NCBI GenBank assembly: GCA_902470065.1
Contig: CABRFA010000010.1
Coordinates: forward strand, 1-39,301
Direction: 5' to 3'
DNA: 39,301 nt
Origin: an uncultured Collinsella sp.
Lineage (GTDB): Bacteria; Actinomycetota; Coriobacteriia; Coriobacteriales; Coriobacteriaceae
Within the stretch, counting starts at the first letter, position 1. Every line of letters begins with the position of its first letter. A program made the position numbers and the translations under genes. Shown piece after piece: positions 7,847-17,213 of this stretch. Under the pieces are notes generated by a model. That model did no database searches, had not been told where the DNA came from, and saw only the letters and a program-made list of their open reading frames with translations.

Positions 7847-9610
7847 ATGGCAGATTCCACCACCGATTACAACAATCTAGATCCCTTGGGTGACGAGGCG
7901 GCGGTTGTCGATGAGGTCGATGCCGCCGTCTCGGGCGCTCGCAAAAAGCCGCGCGCTGTCGATATGGTGCCCGAAGAGCCCGACGCGATGGCGCCGGACG
8001 AGGAATACCAGCTCACGCCGGCGGGTCGTCGCGAACGCATTGGGCAGATTGTTCGCCTGGTCAAAAAGTACCGCGTGTGGGATAACCTCACGCCGGTTCG
8101 TTTGCGCCGCCTGCTCGAGGAACTCGGCCCTATGTTCGTCAAGATGGGGCAGATTCTGGCCAACCGGTCCGAGATTCTGCCGCAACGCTTTTGCGACGAG
8201 CTGCGTCGTCTGCGCTCCGACGTGGAGCCGGTGCCGTACGAGGTAGTGCTTCGCTGTCTGGAGGAAGAATACGGCCTGCGCCTGGGGGAGATGTTCGATG
8301 CGATCGATCCAAATCCGCTTGGTAGCGCATCGCTCGCGCAGGTGCACCGCGCTCGTCTGGTGACGGGCGAGGATGTGGCCGTCAAGGTGCAGCGCCCCGG
8401 TGCGCAGCAGGTTATGGCGCAGGACATCGATATCATCCGCTCGGTGGTGCGTATCGTTTCCAAGTTCGTCAACACCGATCAATTCGTTGACCTGCACGGC
8501 GTGGTCGAGGAGCTGTGGACCTCGTTTCGCGAGGAGACCAACTTTTTGGCCGAGGCCAAAAACCTCAACGACTTCTACGAGTTCCATAAGAGCGTTCATG
8601 GCGTGACGTGCCCTAAATCCTATCTGGACCTGTGCACCGAACACGTGGTGGTTATGGACTACGTCGACGGCATTTCGATCGCCGATCCTGAACGCTTGGT
8701 GGCCGAGGGCTATGACTTGGAAAAGATCGGTGCCGCGATTGTCGAGGACTACTCGTCGCAGGTGCTTGATGACGGCTTTTTCCATGCCGACCCGCATGCG
8801 GGAAACATCATTCTCAAGGACGGCATCGTCTACTTTATCGACCTGGGCATGGTCGGGCGCATGTCGAGTCACGACCGCGGTATCGTCAAGGACATGATTT
8901 TCGCCGTGGCCGAGGGCGACGTGCCCAAGCTCAAGGACTCGCTCATGCGCTTTGCCGTGACGCGCGGCGACTCCGCCGAGCTCGACCATTCGGCCTTTTT
9001 GTCCGACTTGGACTTTATCGTCGCCGACTTTGCGGGTCTTGATCTTAAGGACCTGGATATCGGCGAGTTTTTGACCTCGCTGCTAAACCTGGCGCGCAAG
9101 AACGACGTTGAGCTGCCGAGCGTGGTGACGATGTTCGCCCGCGGCATGGTGACGCTCGAGGGCCTGCTGACCGAGTACATGCCCAACGTCAACATGATCC
9201 AGATCATCCAGACGCACATCGAAAACGAGAAGAGCACCTATGCGCGCGTCCGCGAAATGGGACGCGACCTTGCCGCGAGCAGCTATCGCGCGGCAAAAGG
9301 CTCGCTCGAGGCGGCCGAGTATCTGGGCTTGGCGTCGCGTATGCTCACGCGCGGTCAGCTTAAGGTAAACACGCAGATCATGAGCAGCGATAAGGTGCTG
9401 CGGCAGCTGGGTGGAATTATCGACCGCATGTCGATGGCAATTGTGATTGCCGGCCTGTTTATCGGCTCGTCGGTGGTGTACTACGCGCGCATCGAGCCGG
9501 TTGTGTTTGGTATCCCGGTCATTGGCTTTATGGGCTACGTGAGCGCGCTGGTGCTGGCGCTGATGCTGGGCCGCGAGATCTGGCGTAACAGCCACGGCGG
9601 CAAGCGCTAG
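7847..9610 (+). CDS. UbiB/ABC1/ADCK-family atypical kinase
   Basis: 587 aa. The KxGQ motif (KMGQILANRSEILP, near 99-112), the Ala-rich nucleotide loop GSASLAQVH, the lysine strand VAVKVQRPG, the catalytic loop HADPHAGNIIL and the metal site FIDLGMVGR are all intact. Two hydrophobic segments at about 525-580 anchor the C-terminus in the membrane. UbiB proteins are ATPases needed for quinone synthesis or lipid handling. No quinone genes are in view, and the partner is the phasin-like gene 8 bases upstream, so a lipid-related role is possible. An acidic N-terminal extension of about 60 residues precedes the family core. Confidence 0.9.
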   Translation: MADSTTDYNNLDPLGDEAAVVDEVDAAVSGARKKPRAVDMVPEEPDAMAPDEEYQLTPAGRRERIGQIVRLVKKYRVWDNLTPVRLRRLLEELGPMFVKMGQILANRSEILPQRFCDELRRLRSDVEPVPYEVVLRCLEEEYGLRLGEMFDAIDPNPLGSASLAQVHRARLVTGEDVAVKVQRPGAQQVMAQDIDIIRSVVRIVSKFVNTDQFVDLHGVVEELWTSFREETNFLAEAKNLNDFYEFHKSVHGVTCPKSYLDLCTEHVVVMDYVDGISIADPERLVAEGYDLEKIGAAIVEDYSSQVLDDGFFHADPHAGNIILKDGIVYFIDLGMVGRMSSHDRGIVKDMIFAVAEGDVPKLKDSLMRFAVTRGDSAELDHSAFLSDLDFIVADFAGLDLKDLDIGEFLTSLLNLARKNDVELPSVVTMFARGMVTLEGLLTEYMPNVNMIQIIQTHIENEKSTYARVREMGRDLAASSYRAAKGSLEAAEYLGLASRMLTRGQLKVNTQIMSSDKVLRQLGGIIDRMSMAIVIAGLFIGSSVVYYARIEPVVFGIPVIGFMGYVSALVLALMLGREIWRNSHGGKR

Positions 9611-9696
9611 CGATTTTCCGGGGTCGGGGGAAACGGGTTATTTTGCTCGGCATTCCATCCTCACCCTTTTCTATCGCAAACCATAGCTTTTACCTT

Positions 9697-9724
9697 GGGC
9701 TTCGCCTGTGTGCGGGGCCCTTTT
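9697..9724 (+). terminator. Probable terminator after the UbiB gene
   Basis: GGGC (9697-9700) pairs with GCCC (9717-9720) and CGC (9703-9705) with GCG (9712-9714), leaving a small internal loop; TTTT follows. It lies about 85 bases past the stop and just before the riboswitch. Confidence 0.6.
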
Positions 9725-9760
9725 GCGTGCTACCATATCGACAGTAATAATCGATGGCCT

Positions 9761-9933
9761 AGATGGTGGTGCGGAGACGCACGAATGCGTGGTTTTCCTG
9801 CGCGTTTGGGAGAATCGGGGTGCAAGTCCCCGGCTGTACCAGTAACCGTAATTCCTCTTGGCCCGGGATGGTCGCGTCGCAGATCGGACGGCGTGCTCGG
9901 GTCGGTAAGGTTAAGTCGGATCGCCTCCCATCT
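9761..9933 (+). promoter_or_regulatory. Cobalamin riboswitch
   Basis: The core GGGGTGCAAGTCCCC-GGCTGTACCAGTAACCGTAA (9817-9850) matches the conserved centre of cobalamin riboswitches. A B12-box-like segment, AGTCGGATCGCCTCC (9914-9928), closes the aptamer. The ends AGATGG (9761-9766) and CCATCT (9928-9933) can pair as the closing stem. The aptamer ends about 60-140 bases before the two possible starts of the giant surface protein. No U-rich terminator follows it, and CCTCC (9924-9928) is complementary to GGAGG of the first ribosome site, so control is probably at translation. Confidence 0.88.
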
Positions 9934-10076
9934 TGCACGCGGCCGCGGCGCATGCCGCCGGTACGCGTTGGGCTCTGGAGGGAAGGAGGACCCCGATGGG
10001 GGTACTCGAGCGCAATGTGCGCGATGACGTGGGGCAGCCGCTGGGCAATGCTCCAAGTTCAGACAATAGGAGACAA

Positions 10077-13000
10077 ATGGATATGTTTGAGGACGAGTGC
10101 CAGCGCGCCTCGTGGCGTCGCCATGGAGCGATTGCCCGTGGCGTAGCCAAGCGCGGTCTGGTGGCGTTCCTGGCTTTTGCCATGGCTTTTGGCACCACGC
10201 CGGCGCAACTTTGGGCCGAGGGCGCTGAGGGCATTGCCGATGCCGTGGCTCAGGCTACGACGGGTGGCGAGGGCGCGACGGCCGACGAGGGCACTACTGC
10301 CGCCGATGCCGGCGCGAACAGTGCGCCGGCGAGCGCTGCTGACGATGGCGCCGACGCAGATCAGGGCGCAACTGCGAGTTCCGCGAATAGTGCTGACACC
10401 GCCGCAGACAACGCGACTGAGTCCGAGAGCTCTGCTGCGATGCCTGCTGCTTCGGAGCAGAAGAACGCCGTTGCCGCCGCGTCCGCCACAACGCTTTCGA
10501 GCGAGGCCAAGGTCTTCATCCAGGATTCCAAGGATGATGGCAACTCGTATTCCACGAAGTCCGGCCCGCTCAAAGCGGGCGATACGCTCTGGGCCAATAT
10601 GTACGATGAGGTCGAGGACGACTGGTACGGCACTTCGACTGAGTCCGTTGTCAATCCCGGCACCTGGACTTACACCTGGCTCGCCGGCACGACTAGGGCC
10701 AGCAGCAATGTCGCTGACTACACCGAGGTCGTAGGCTACGAGCAGTCCCTCACTGTCACCGATGCGATGGTGGGCAAGTACTTCATCTGCAAGGTGACTG
10801 TGGATGGCAAGGATTACTTCGGCCCCTCGGTTTCGTACGGCTCGGGTATCAATGCCAACAACATCCCCGGTCCCGTGCTGGGCGCCGGTCAGATGGAGCT
10901 TAACAGCGTCAAGCTGAATAGCGACACGCCGAGCATAGGCGATACCCTGACGGCGACTCCGTACATAAGCTATTATCAGCAAGCCCCCGCCGACGCCAAG
11001 GTTACCTACACGTGGTCCGCATCCACCTCGCGGTCCTCGGGCTTTACCAAGATCGAGGGCGAGACGGGCGCTTCCCTCACGGTAACCGACGACCTTGAGG
11101 GCAAGTACATCAGGGTCGAGGCCAACGCTGGCGTCAACACGGTGAACAAGACCACTTCCAGCAAGGTCAAACAGGCCGGTGCGGTCGAGATTTCGGCCGT
11201 GTCCATCGTTAACACCAAGGACAACACGAGCGTCTTTGCGGTGGGGGATACCGCTAAGGCTCGCGCCAAGGAGAAGGGCGGTGCGTCCGGCGCGTTCGTC
11301 GACGCGAGCAAGCTCAACTATCAGTGGCAGTGTTCTGACACCAAGAGTGGCACGTATGCCGACATTGCGGGTGCCACGGGTGAGACCCTCGAGCTAACCG
11401 ATGCTTTGGGTGGCAAGTACCTCAAGTGCAAGGTGTCTTCGAAGATCGGCTCTTCGAGCATGACCAACTCGACGGGCGCTCTCATTGCTGCTGCCGGTTC
11501 AATTAATATCACGAGCGTGACTATGAGCCCGACTTCGGGCAAAGTCGAGGTTGGCTCCACGATTACGGCGACCGCCAAGGCGGGTTCCACCGACGTTACC
11601 ACCGATTCGCATGTCACGTGGCAGTGGTATAAGGGCACCGCGAAATACGCGAGCTCGTGCAACACGCCTATCGAGGGTGAGACCGGTAACACCCTGACGG
11701 TGACCGCCGCCCTTAAGGGCTACTACGTCGTGGCTAAGGCCAATGGCGGCTATGGCGAGGAGAAGCCCTACTATGCGGCAGGTCCTGTCTCGGTTGCGGG
11801 TCAGGTTGAGCTTTACGACGTGCAGTTTGAGGGCTCTCCTGCCACCAACGGCGTGCACGTGGGCGATAAGCTCAAGACCAAGGTGCGCAAAAAGGACGGC
11901 TCGAAGTACAGCTATATCGACCGCACCGATAATGTGACCTACCAGTGGCAGTATGCAAATAGTAGCTCGAGCTTCGACTCCGCTTACACCGATATCCCCG
12001 GTGCTACCGAGGCCACCTATACCGTTGACGCCGCCTATGCCGGCAAGTATCTGCGCGTAAAGGTGACGAGCGAAAATACCGTTTTCAGCACGCAGAAGAA
12101 GAGCTCCTCCGGCGGCACGCAGTCTGTTGCTCCGCTTGGCCCCGTGACGCTTAAGGGCCAGTACAAGCTGGCGGGCATTGAGCTTGCCGATAAGAACGTT
12201 ACGCTGAGCGTGGGTTCAAAGATCACACCGAGCGTGCAGGTTCCGGGTCCTTGGTCGGGCTCGACCAAGGACGTGCCCGATGATGCCGACCTCACCATGG
12301 CGTGGTACGCGAGCGAGAACGGTACCGATTGGACCGAGCTCACCGACGGCGTCGATACGACTGATGGCAGCCTGACTATTACGGATGCGCTTGTCGGCAA
12401 GAAGATCAAGGTCACCGCGAGCGCGCTCGATAACACCGTTGAGTGGGTTTCGCCCGATAGCGTTACCGCGGCGGGGGAGTATAACCTGCTGCGTGTGACC
12501 ACTGCGCCGCAGATCAATAGCAATTCGACCCATCTCGTCGCGGGCGATAGCGTTAAGGCGACGGCGCAGGCCAAGCGCGCCGACGGTTCGGCCACTAACG
12601 GTATCGACGTCACCGGTCAGGCGACTGTTGCTTGGTATGCGGCCGACGACGCGAAGGCTCCCGCGGCCGACTGGACGCTGCTGTCCGATATGTCGGGCGC
12701 CGAGGCGACGGTCTCGGCATCTGCTGCTGGCAAGTATCTGAAGGCTGTCGCCACGAGCGGAAGCTCGACGGTCGAGCTCGTCTCCACCAACAAGGTTATC
12801 GCCGCAGGCTCGCTTGAGGCTGCAGTCCAAAAGCTCAACGATGCCAATAAACAGATCGCCGTTGATTACAGCGCTAAGGGCGGCAACGTCAATGACGCGC
12901 TGAAGGTGCAGCTTGCCGATCTGGGATTTACCGATATTGACGTCAAGGTCTCCGAGGGCGGCGTTGCCTTTAATGCAGAGGATGACAAAGCCACGGTCGG

Positions 13001-16000
13001 TATCTCCGACGCTCAGGATAAGACCAACGGCGATGTGACCTTCTTCTTCATTGACCCCAACGACTATACCGGTTACAACATCGACGGTCTGCGTAGCGCC
13101 GAGGTCGTGTTTGAGCTGTCGCGTGGCGACGAAACCGAATACTATCAGCCCAGCAAGACAGTGCAGGTTGCTTGGGACGAAGCCCGCGTTCAGCAGATGC
13201 TCGACGATGCTGCCGAGCAAATTGCCATAGGCTACGCTTCGGGCGATTCGGCCGAGTCCGTCACGTCGAATCTCACGCTTCCGTACCGCGCAGGCTCCAA
13301 GAGCAAGTTCGAGGTTGAATGGAAGAGCTCCGACGGCGATGTCATTTGGCCTTCCGGTTATGGCTGGGACGACTACACCGGCAAGGTGACGCGCGTTTCG
13401 AGCGATCGCACCGTAACGCTGACCGCGACCGTTTCGTTTGTGAGCGGTGGCCCGTCTGACGTTAAGGGCGCGCACGACTTCACGGTGACCGTCAAGGGCG
13501 ATCCCGAGAAGGTCGCCGCCGACAAGAAGGCGCTGCAGGAGAAGGTCGACGCGGCGTTTACTTACGACAACATCAAGTACTCCGGCACCGACGCGGTCGC
13601 CAACAAGGACGGCTTGACCGCCGACCTGCAGATGCCGCGCACGAGCACGCTTAATATCGACGGCAAGTACTACAAGGTCGAGTACTCCGCCAGCACCGAT
13701 GACATCACGTTTAACGGTTACAAGGGCACGGTCTACCAGCCGCTGCCTGGCGCCGAGGTGGCGAAGACCAAGATCACCCTTACGGTGACCGATAAGTCCA
13801 ACGCCGAGGTCACGGCAAGCAAGACCCTCGACTTTGCGATTGCTCCGCAGGACCAGGGCGAGCTCGATGCCGAGCTTTCTCTTATGGAGCAGGCCAAGGC
13901 TGGCTACGCTGCTGCCATCCTTAACGGTCAGGATGCCGCTGCTGTCACCGGTGACATGCACGCGTTCCAGAAGGCGTATCTCGATGCCGACGGTAAGCTC
14001 GCGTGGAGCTACGACAAGGCGACGACCGATTCGACGTCCCTTGGTATTGTTCCGGTGGATCTGCCTGGCTATGACGCGATGTCCGGGCAGGATTGGCGTC
14101 TGTTTAAGTCGAGCAACAGCTCTATTGTCTCCGCAGAGAATCTCAAGGTCACGCAGCCGCAGTACAACACGAAGGTTGTCGTTTCCTCGCGCCTGACGAG
14201 CGAGAAGTACGCTCGCTATGCTAAGCGCTATCCCGACAATGCCACGTATGCCAAGCTTGCTAACCAGGACGTATCGGCAAAGATCACGGTTCGGGGCACG
14301 AGCGGTCAAGATAGCCCCGAGGTTACAGCAACATGCTCGGTTATCGGCATCGATGCCGATGGCAACCAGCAGACCTGGACCGCCGCCGAGCCGTATACGT
14401 TAAAAACGGGGTTTACCGCCGCCGACCTCTCTGAGGCGCTCTTCAAGAAGCACGGCCTCACCGCCGATTACGGCATGGGAACCTGGGGCTGGTACCTCAA
14501 TTCCATCACCTCGCCCGTCGACGCGGGCCAAACGCTTGGCTATGATTTGCAGACCGGAGCGTACTGGCAGCTCTTCATCAACGGCACGGCCGCATCGGTT
14601 GGTGCGGGCGGCTACGTGCTCGAGGCCGGCGACTCGGTCGTCTGGTGCTACTCCAAGTACGGCGACCCGGCGCCCACCGACCAGCTCTCCGTGAGCTGCG
14701 AGGTTGTTGGCCAGGCTAAGGACGGTAGCCAGCAGACCTGGGCTCAGCCCACGACTATCCAAGTGAAGGAGGGCTCGACCGCGGCGGAGCTCTCTGAGCA
14801 GGTGTTCAAGCAGGCTGGCATTGGCGCCAACACTGGGACGGGCTCCTACGGCTGGTTCCTCAACTCGCTCACCTCTCCGTTTGATGAGGACGTAAAGCTC
14901 TCGACCGAACAGGTTGACGCTTCCACTTGGAAATTCTGGCAGTTCTTTGTCAACGGCAAGAAGGCCAATGTCGGCGCCGGTAACTACACGCTCAAGGCCG
15001 GTGACAAAGTTTCCTGGGTCTACGGCTCTGACGGTACTATGCCTGGGCAGGCAAAGGCTTCCCTGCAGATTATCGGTGTTGACAGCGGCGGTAATGTTCA
15101 GACGTGGGCGCCTGCAGCTGACTACACCATGGTTGATACCGCGACCGTGGCTGATGCGACTGAACTTGCCTTCAAGCAGAGTGGCATCTCTGCGAATTAT
15201 GGTACGGGTGCATGGGGCTGGTTCCTCAACTCAATTACATCGCCGTTTGATGGGCGAACGCTCGCTTGGGACTCCACGACTGGGGCTTACTGGAAGCTCT
15301 TTATCGATGGCAAGCCTTCCGATTTGGGCGCGGGCGGCGTCCAGCTGAAGGACGCGAAGTCTATCGCCTGGGTCTATACGGCTGGCGACAAGCTGCCTGA
15401 CCCCGATGCCCTCACGACCGACCCCAACGCGCCTAAGTCTAACTTCGACTCTGCCTGGCCTGCGTTTGCCGGCGGCAAAGTCAATGGCTCGGTTGCCGAA
15501 GTGCCGACTCCGTCTGGTGCGGCTGAATCTGCGTGGGATGAGCCCGCGGATATCAAGGGCGATGCAAAAGGCGTTTCGGACTTGCTCATTATCGACGGTA
15601 ATATTTGCGCGGTTAAGGGCAACCGCATTGTGCTCATAGATTCTGAAACCGGAAAGAAGGAGCTTGCGAGCTGCTCTATTGGCGCGAACATTGGCTACTT
15701 CTGCCGTCCCGCCTATAAAGACGGCTATCTGGTTGTTCCTTTTGAGGACGGCTCGCTCGGCATTTTTGTTCTGGACAAGAAGGATGGGCAGTACTCGATA
15801 GCCTGTCGATACAAGACCCCTTCGCTCGGGATCAAAGATACCCAAGCTCTCACGTCCGTGACCATCTCCGGCGGCAAGGCCTACGCAGGCTTCACTGTTG
15901 TCGACGGTTCAGAAGGTGCGCTCGTGTGCGTTGACCTGGCTTCCGGCAAAGTGGACTGGACAACAGACAAAAAGAAGTCCGAGACCAACGAGAACGAGGG

Positions 16001-17204
16001 CTACTACTGGGCGGGCGCTGCGGCCTCCGGTGACGACATCATCATCGGTAACGAGTCCGGTAAGGTTGCCCTCATTGATGGCTCCAACGGCAAAGAGCTC
16101 TCGAGCGTAAGCGTAGGCACGCCCGTTCGCTCCGGCATCATTGCCGTCGAGGTTGGCGAGAACGGCGATGGCACGTATCTCGCGGTCTCCCGCGATAACG
16201 GAACGCTCTACAAGATTCGTCGCAGCGGGGACAAGCTGACCCTCGAGGGCAAGCCCGTTGCCTTCGCGGCCATCTCCACCTCTACGCCGGCAGTGAGCAA
16301 CGGCCTGGCGTATGTCTGCGGCATGGACATCGAGGGTTACGGAACGCTCTCTGTCATCGATCTGAGCACTATGAGCGTTAAAAAGAGCATCCGCGCAGAC
16401 AAGGGCGAGTCCAAGAGTACCCCACTCGTCTCGGTTCAAGGTAACGACACGTACGTGTACTTCACCTGCAACGCTCTACCCGGTGGCGTTTACGCTTATA
16501 AACTGGGCGACGATGCGGCGCAAATGATATTCACGCCCGACGCAAAGTATCGTGAATACTGCACCGCTTCTATCATCTGTGATGAGAAGGGCAACCTGTA
16601 CTACGCCAATGACTCGGGACGCCTCTTTAAGCTAGCGGGTGCCGAGTCCTGGAGAGTTGCGTTCGATGCACAGGGCGGTTCGTACGTCGCACCGCGTTAT
16701 GTTGCCAAGAACAAGATGGTTTCCGAGCCGGCTGCCCCAACCCGCGACGGATATACGTTCCTCGGCTGGTACACCGCCGAAGGCGAGAAGTGGGACTTCG
16801 CCAAGGACGTCGTGACGGCCGATATGACGCTCTATGCCAAGTGGACCAAGAATGCCGTTAACCCTGGCGGTAGCGGTGGCTCTGGCTCTAATGGCGGCTC
16901 GGGTAATGCCGGTGCTGGTTCTGACCCCGGTAACGGCACAAACGGCCAGCAGAGCGGCGGTGCCGTTTCGCCTGGGCAGAAGCCTGTGTCGTCGACCACG
17001 ACCAAGACCAAAACCAAGGACGGCAAGGATTCCAAGAAGGATTCCGACAAGTCCGACAAGAAGGACAGCAAGAAGTCTGATAAGAAGTCCGCTGAGGCTC
17101 CTGTGCAGCAGTCTGGCTTCAATCCGCTCGCCATCGCTGGTGTGGCGGCCGGCGTGATCGGTCTTGCCGTCATCGGTGTGTTCGTATTCACCAAGCGTCG
17201 GTAG
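10077..17204 (+). CDS. Giant surface protein: Ig-like array, three DUF4430 domains, beta-propeller, membrane anchor
   Basis: 2375 aa from the ATG at 10077 (AGGAGA 3 bases upstream). An in-frame ATG at 9996 has a stronger GAAGGAGG but would put 27 residues before an already long signal peptide (cleavage near QLWA-EG). In order: an Ala/Asp-rich stretch (about 50-135); seven Ig-like modules of roughly 107 aa, each ending in a form of SLTVTDALVGKY; atrophied Ig-like repeats (about 910-1410); three DUF4430 domains (about 1415-1529, 1536-1656, 1659-1776), each with a WGWYLNSITSP or similar core; a PQQ-like propeller (about 1785-2190, some eight sheets); an InlB B-repeat ending FLGWYTAEGEKW; a Lys/Ser linker; one membrane segment and FTKRR. 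No sortase motif is present. DUF4430 is related to the transcobalamin C-terminal domain. With the upstream riboswitch this suggests corrinoid capture at the surface. Confidence 0.88.
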   Translation: MDMFEDECQRASWRRHGAIARGVAKRGLVAFLAFAMAFGTTPAQLWAEGAEGIADAVAQATTGGEGATADEGTTAADAGANSAPASAADDGADADQGATASSANSADTAADNATESESSAAMPAASEQKNAVAAASATTLSSEAKVFIQDSKDDGNSYSTKSGPLKAGDTLWANMYDEVEDDWYGTSTESVVNPGTWTYTWLAGTTRASSNVADYTEVVGYEQSLTVTDAMVGKYFICKVTVDGKDYFGPSVSYGSGINANNIPGPVLGAGQMELNSVKLNSDTPSIGDTLTATPYISYYQQAPADAKVTYTWSASTSRSSGFTKIEGETGASLTVTDDLEGKYIRVEANAGVNTVNKTTSSKVKQAGAVEISAVSIVNTKDNTSVFAVGDTAKARAKEKGGASGAFVDASKLNYQWQCSDTKSGTYADIAGATGETLELTDALGGKYLKCKVSSKIGSSSMTNSTGALIAAAGSINITSVTMSPTSGKVEVGSTITATAKAGSTDVTTDSHVTWQWYKGTAKYASSCNTPIEGETGNTLTVTAALKGYYVVAKANGGYGEEKPYYAAGPVSVAGQVELYDVQFEGSPATNGVHVGDKLKTKVRKKDGSKYSYIDRTDNVTYQWQYANSSSSFDSAYTDIPGATEATYTVDAAYAGKYLRVKVTSENTVFSTQKKSSSGGTQSVAPLGPVTLKGQYKLAGIELADKNVTLSVGSKITPSVQVPGPWSGSTKDVPDDADLTMAWYASENGTDWTELTDGVDTTDGSLTITDALVGKKIKVTASALDNTVEWVSPDSVTAAGEYNLLRVTTAPQINSNSTHLVAGDSVKATAQAKRADGSATNGIDVTGQATVAWYAADDAKAPAADWTLLSDMSGAEATVSASAAGKYLKAVATSGSSTVELVSTNKVIAAGSLEAAVQKLNDANKQIAVDYSAKGGNVNDALKVQLADLGFTDIDVKVSEGGVAFNAEDDKATVGISDAQDKTNGDVTFFFIDPNDYTGYNIDGLRSAEVVFELSRGDETEYYQPSKTVQVAWDEARVQQMLDDAAEQIAIGYASGDSAESVTSNLTLPYRAGSKSKFEVEWKSSDGDVIWPSGYGWDDYTGKVTRVSSDRTVTLTATVSFVSGGPSDVKGAHDFTVTVKGDPEKVAADKKALQEKVDAAFTYDNIKYSGTDAVANKDGLTADLQMPRTSTLNIDGKYYKVEYSASTDDITFNGYKGTVYQPLPGAEVAKTKITLTVTDKSNAEVTASKTLDFAIAPQDQGELDAELSLMEQAKAGYAAAILNGQDAAAVTGDMHAFQKAYLDADGKLAWSYDKATTDSTSLGIVPVDLPGYDAMSGQDWRLFKSSNSSIVSAENLKVTQPQYNTKVVVSSRLTSEKYARYAKRYPDNATYAKLANQDVSAKITVRGTSGQDSPEVTATCSVIGIDADGNQQTWTAAEPYTLKTGFTAADLSEALFKKHGLTADYGMGTWGWYLNSITSPVDAGQTLGYDLQTGAYWQLFINGTAASVGAGGYVLEAGDSVVWCYSKYGDPAPTDQLSVSCEVVGQAKDGSQQTWAQPTTIQVKEGSTAAELSEQVFKQAGIGANTGTGSYGWFLNSLTSPFDEDVKLSTEQVDASTWKFWQFFVNGKKANVGAGNYTLKAGDKVSWVYGSDGTMPGQAKASLQIIGVDSGGNVQTWAPAADYTMVDTATVADATELAFKQSGISANYGTGAWGWFLNSITSPFDGRTLAWDSTTGAYWKLFIDGKPSDLGAGGVQLKDAKSIAWVYTAGDKLPDPDALTTDPNAPKSNFDSAWPAFAGGKVNGSVAEVPTPSGAAESAWDEPADIKGDAKGVSDLLIIDGNICAVKGNRIVLIDSETGKKELASCSIGANIGYFCRPAYKDGYLVVPFEDGSLGIFVLDKKDGQYSIACRYKTPSLGIKDTQALTSVTISGGKAYAGFTVVDGSEGALVCVDLASGKVDWTTDKKKSETNENEGYYWAGAAASGDDIIIGNESGKVALIDGSNGKELSSVSVGTPVRSGIIAVEVGENGDGTYLAVSRDNGTLYKIRRSGDKLTLEGKPVAFAAISTSTPAVSNGLAYVCGMDIEGYGTLSVIDLSTMSVKKSIRADKGESKSTPLVSVQGNDTYVYFTCNALPGGVYAYKLGDDAAQMIFTPDAKYREYCTASIICDEKGNLYYANDSGRLFKLAGAESWRVAFDAQGGSYVAPRYVAKNKMVSEPAAPTRDGYTFLGWYTAEGEKWDFAKDVVTADMTLYAKWTKNAVNPGGSGGSGSNGGSGNAGAGSDPGNGTNGQQSGGAVSPGQKPVSSTTTKTKTKDGKDSKKDSDKSDKKDSKKSDKKSAEAPVQQSGFNPLAIAGVAAGVIGLAVIGVFVFTKRR

Positions 17205-17213
17205 GTGAGGACT

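Noticed and set aside
12216..14309. A 697-codon open frame on the minus strand inside the giant gene
   Set aside because: The plus strand shows clear repeated domains through this region; the reverse frame is rich in Arg, Gly and Val without motifs and has no ribosome site.
17080..17204. LPxTG-type sorting signal at the end of the giant protein
   Set aside because: A membrane helix and FTKRR tail are present but no LPxTG, NPxTG or LAxTG stands before them, so a plain membrane anchor is the better reading.
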